A stretch of DNA of 15,326 bases from an uncultured Porphyromonas sp. GTDB lineage: Bacteria; Bacteroidota; Bacteroidia; Bacteroidales; Porphyromonadaceae. Position 1 is the first letter of the stretch, and each line of letters starts with the position of its first letter. Position numbers and translations under genes: made by a program. The notes under the pieces are model-generated. The model ran no database searches. It had not been told where the DNA came from and saw only the letters and a program-made list of their open reading frames with translations. This document shows positions 13,190 through 15,326 of the stretch, in pieces. The DNA lies in NCBI RefSeq assembly GCF_905372525.1, contig NZ_CAJPPN010000054.1, positions 1 to 15,326 of the forward strand, written 5' to 3'.

Positions 13190-14869
13190 CTATTTAGCCT
13201 TGAGAGCCTTCTCGAGACGCTTGGTGATGCGGTCGAGCTGCTGATTGAGCTCATACTCTTCTCGATCAAGAGCCTTGAAGTAGGCCTTGTAGTCTCCGGC
13301 TCCTCGGGGGATGCTCAGTAGCGCACTCGACTTCTTGCCTAGATTGACGATAGCTAGGTGAGCATTTAGGACGAACTTATCATTGTACTTACCAGTACCG
13401 ACGAAGTAGGCCTTCTTGGCGGTGTCGCTGTAGTAGATATAGAAGTTTCTATTCACACGGAGGAAGGGATACCCATTATCAGCCATGAGCTTTTCGAACT
13501 CCCTCGTGGGATAGAACTTCTGGTCTACCTTATCCTGCCAGAAGCCTAGGGTGAACTTCGGATAGAGGGCGAGCACCTCTTCTATGCAGTCGATGTATTC
13601 ATCACCCTTGGGGATACCGGAGCCCTCTACGACATAGAAGTAGCCACGGACAAACTCCGTCTCGTAGGAGCTAGTGGTGGGCACATCAAAGAAGTCAAGC
13701 TCCTTCTTGCTCATCTGTGTATTCAGCGTACTCTTTTCCTCGAGCTTCTGTACATCGGCACGCTTCTTACCGCTATTGACCTTCTCAGTACGGCTACTGA
13801 GGACCTCGCCGATCTTGAGCATGGGGAGACCCTTGAAGGTCTCATAGGCATCCTTCTGTACGGGCTTGTAGACGAAGTCAAGCTGAGCACCGTTAGGCTG
13901 GATCGTGATGGTCAGGCCTAGGCTGATCTTGTCATTGGTGTAGGGTACCAGCAGCTTGGTCTTCCTATCGCCGGAGGGCGTTCCCTTCACGAAGCCATAC
14001 TTCTTCAGCTGTTCCTCGAAGGCAGGCTCTTCGACCAGCTTGGGGTCGAGCGAAAGGACGGAGGACTTGGAGAAGTTGGGGCTCGTAGCTGAGGCGAACT
14101 CATACTGGATGAGTGGCATCACTTCGCTCTTGGTGACGAAGCGGTAGGTCGTCGTATTGAAGAGCCCATCGGGGACAGAGATGAGGGCACTCCCGCGAGA
14201 CATCTCGTAGTTGTAGACCTCTCTATAGTTGGCGGGGTACTTATCTAGGAAGGGCAGGATGTAGACAGCCGTACCCTCCTGAGTGACCTTGAGCTCCTTG
14301 ATCGTCGTCCCGAGGGTCAGGGTAACCTTACCTTCGCGACTTCCCTTAGCGGTATTTTCCTTGGCTGTGACGGCGAAGCTATTCTGGGAGACAGAGCCGA
14401 CAGAGAGCCAGTCAGCACCTGTAGTGACCTCGACCTTGATCCCCGAGGCATTGCTACCGAAGGAGACGGGTGTCGTGCCTCCCTTAGCTTCGAAGGTTAG
14501 CTCGGCCTTGGACAGGTCTAGGACAGCATCTCCGGCGCTCTGGCTCACAGAGACCTGCTTCTGTAGTCCACCAGCATTGACGACGATGGTGGAGCGGCGC
14601 TCGTTCCCTCCGGTATTAGCGGTGACCTTTACCCGTAGGCTTGTACCCTGCTGCTCGAGGGCAATCCAGTCACTCTGACCTGCGACGAAGGCATTCCAAT
14701 TATCCTTGTTGGTCTGCACGTTGAGGGTCTGATCCGAAGCAGCCTTTGTGAAGGTCAGGGAGGCTGTCGATAGATCTAGGGAGGGCTCTTCTATCTCGTT
14801 CTTCTTACACGATGAGACGGCAAATAGGAGAGCTAATAATCCGAGCGTATACTTAAATAAGTGTCTCAT
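13190..14869 (-). CDS. Lipoprotein E: tandem-BACON lipoprotein (type B/C/E C-terminus)
   Basis: 559 aa. The signal peptide ends at lipobox Cys21 (LLFAVSSC), then KKNEIEEP. BACON domains lie at about 26-110 (LDLSTASLTF, W59, AGGLQKQV) and 113-198 (EAKGG, WLSV, LKVTQEG). The C-terminal region (about 200-559) is unrecognised and shares the B/C/E motifs ILPFLDKYP, NYEMSRG, LDFVYKP, LPM, KKRADVQKLE, DEYIDCIEE and FWQDKVDQKFY. It ends in a long, charged helix (about 525-559). Unlike A-D, which favour Arg, this protein is rich in Lys, and its leader is more AT-rich. It may therefore be closer to the ancestral, highly expressed member, or follow a different codon and amino-acid regime. It is the first gene of its unit, 400 bases after the promoter candidate at 15266-15297. 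The start is AT-rich (GAAAAGAGAATT before ATG), which is typical of Bacteroidota translation without a Shine-Dalgarno site. Confidence 0.9.
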   Translation of the reverse strand: MRHLFKYTLGLLALLFAVSSCKKNEIEEPSLDLSTASLTFTKAASDQTLNVQTNKDNWNAFVAGQSDWIALEQQGTSLRVKVTANTGGNERRSTIVVNAGGLQKQVSVSQSAGDAVLDLSKAELTFEAKGGTTPVSFGSNASGIKVEVTTGADWLSVGSVSQNSFAVTAKENTAKGSREGKVTLTLGTTIKELKVTQEGTAVYILPFLDKYPANYREVYNYEMSRGSALISVPDGLFNTTTYRFVTKSEVMPLIQYEFASATSPNFSKSSVLSLDPKLVEEPAFEEQLKKYGFVKGTPSGDRKTKLLVPYTNDKISLGLTITIQPNGAQLDFVYKPVQKDAYETFKGLPMLKIGEVLSSRTEKVNSGKKRADVQKLEEKSTLNTQMSKKELDFFDVPTTSSYETEFVRGYFYVVEGSGIPKGDEYIDCIEEVLALYPKFTLGFWQDKVDQKFYPTREFEKLMADNGYPFLRVNRNFYIYYSDTAKKAYFVGTGKYNDKFVLNAHLAIVNLGKKSSALLSIPRGAGDYKAYFKALDREEYELNQQLDRITKRLEKALKAK

Positions 14870-15265
14870 AATTCTCTTTTCATTTGAATGTAACAGGAGG
14901 CTCGGGTAGGACTACCCAAGTCAAGAGAGGAATGTAGATACCACACCCACTAGGCCAAAAGCCCTACTGTGGGGAGTATGAGACGTACGAAGGGATAAGG
15001 GTACAAGAGACTATACGGGCTTTGAGCCCAGCTCCTCACCCTCGCGGTGTGGACATATTAGTAGAAGAATGTGGCCGAGTAGGAGGATTTACTTTCGTAA
15101 AGTGAATGACAAGACTCCTAGATCTACACTACTGGGCGGCCAACCCAGTCTCATGCAGGGGCTTTACAGCCCTGGGTCTCAATCATCCTTGATCATCTCA
15201 GGGAATACTTGATTATCCATTATTATTATGACTTATATCGAGAGGCTTTCCCTCGAATTCTGCCC
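14870..15265. other. Hairpin-rich leader of the E-D-C unit
   Basis: No gene or tRNA was found. Small perfect hairpins are present at 14904-14917 (GGGTA/TACCC), 15017-15029 (GGGCT/AGCCC), 15090-15103 (TTTAC/GTAAA), 15131-15149 (ACTGGG/CCCAGT) and 15156-15174 (CAGGG.CT/AGCCCTG with one bulge). If the promoter at 15266-15297 is used, all of them lie in the 5' leader of lipoprotein E. Confidence 0.5.
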
Positions 15266-15297
15266 GAAAGTTATAAAATACTTCCTTACGATGCAAA
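15266..15297 (-). promoter_or_regulatory. Promoter candidate for the lipoprotein E-D-C unit
   Basis: On the minus strand TTTG (15297-15294) is followed after 20 bases by TAACTTTC (15273-15266), which matches the Bacteroidota TAnnTTTG -7 element except for the last base. The spacing is the same as in the promoter at 9203-9234, and the region is AT-rich. The leader to the lipoprotein E start would be about 390 bases. Confidence 0.5.
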
Positions 15298-15326
15298 CAT
15301 TCACGAAAAAACCTCCATCCCTCCCC

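Noticed and set aside
1043..14869. Polysaccharide utilisation locus
   Set aside because: BACON domains suggested it, but there is no SusC/SusD pair, glycoside hydrolase, sulfatase or hybrid sensor in the window.
15100..15180. tRNA or small structured RNA gene in the right-hand leader
   Set aside because: Two short stems are present but there is no cloverleaf, T-loop or anticodon arrangement.

Overview
The window looks like chromosomal DNA of a Bacteroidota, most likely a Porphyromonas-type oral or mucosal anaerobe with GC in the mid-50s. The evidence is tandem BACON domains, a protease carrying a type IX secretion (T9SS) C-terminal sorting domain, a PorV/PorQ-family outer-membrane protein, TTTG/TAnnTTTG-type promoters, and starts without clear Shine-Dalgarno sites. 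The genus is an inference. All seven credible genes lie on the minus strand, so transcription runs from right to left.

Layout in transcription order. (1) 15326-14870: a 457-base leader with a good -33/-7 promoter match at 15266-15297 and several hairpins. (2) 14869-9660: three lipoprotein genes in a row (called E, D and C here), separated by 114- and 89-base gaps that each hold a hairpin. (3) 9659-8541: a 1.1-kb gap with a structured repeat cluster and perfect 17-bp hairpin (9467-9590), a second good promoter match (9203-9234), and a G-rich leader with a possible quadruplex. (4) 8540-3034: lipoprotein B, an S8 (subtilisin-like) protease with a T9SS sorting domain, and, 12 bases after it, a PorV/PorQ-family barrel protein. 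(5) 3033-2687: a hairpin-rich gap. (6) 2686-1043: lipoprotein A. (7) 1042-1: about 1 kb without a credible gene, with two strong hairpins, an intrinsic terminator (560-607, minus) and, at the left edge, a C-rich imperfect tandem repeat of about 54-62 bases.

The five lipoproteins (547-559 aa) share one design: a signal peptide with the lipobox Cys at residue 21, two BACON domains, then a C-terminal region of about 340-360 residues that I do not recognise, ending in a basic helix. The C-terminal region falls into two types (A+D and B+C+E). In the first BACON domain, however, D is closest to its neighbour C, and A is slightly closer to B than to D, so the genes look mosaic.

Working model (inference): a family of probably surface-exposed lipoproteins is co-encoded with a T9SS-exported protease and its own PorV-like partner. 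The protease could process or trim the lipoproteins, or all could act together on a host or polymer substrate. No SusC/SusD pair, glycoside hydrolase, transposase, integrase, tRNA or CRISPR was seen.
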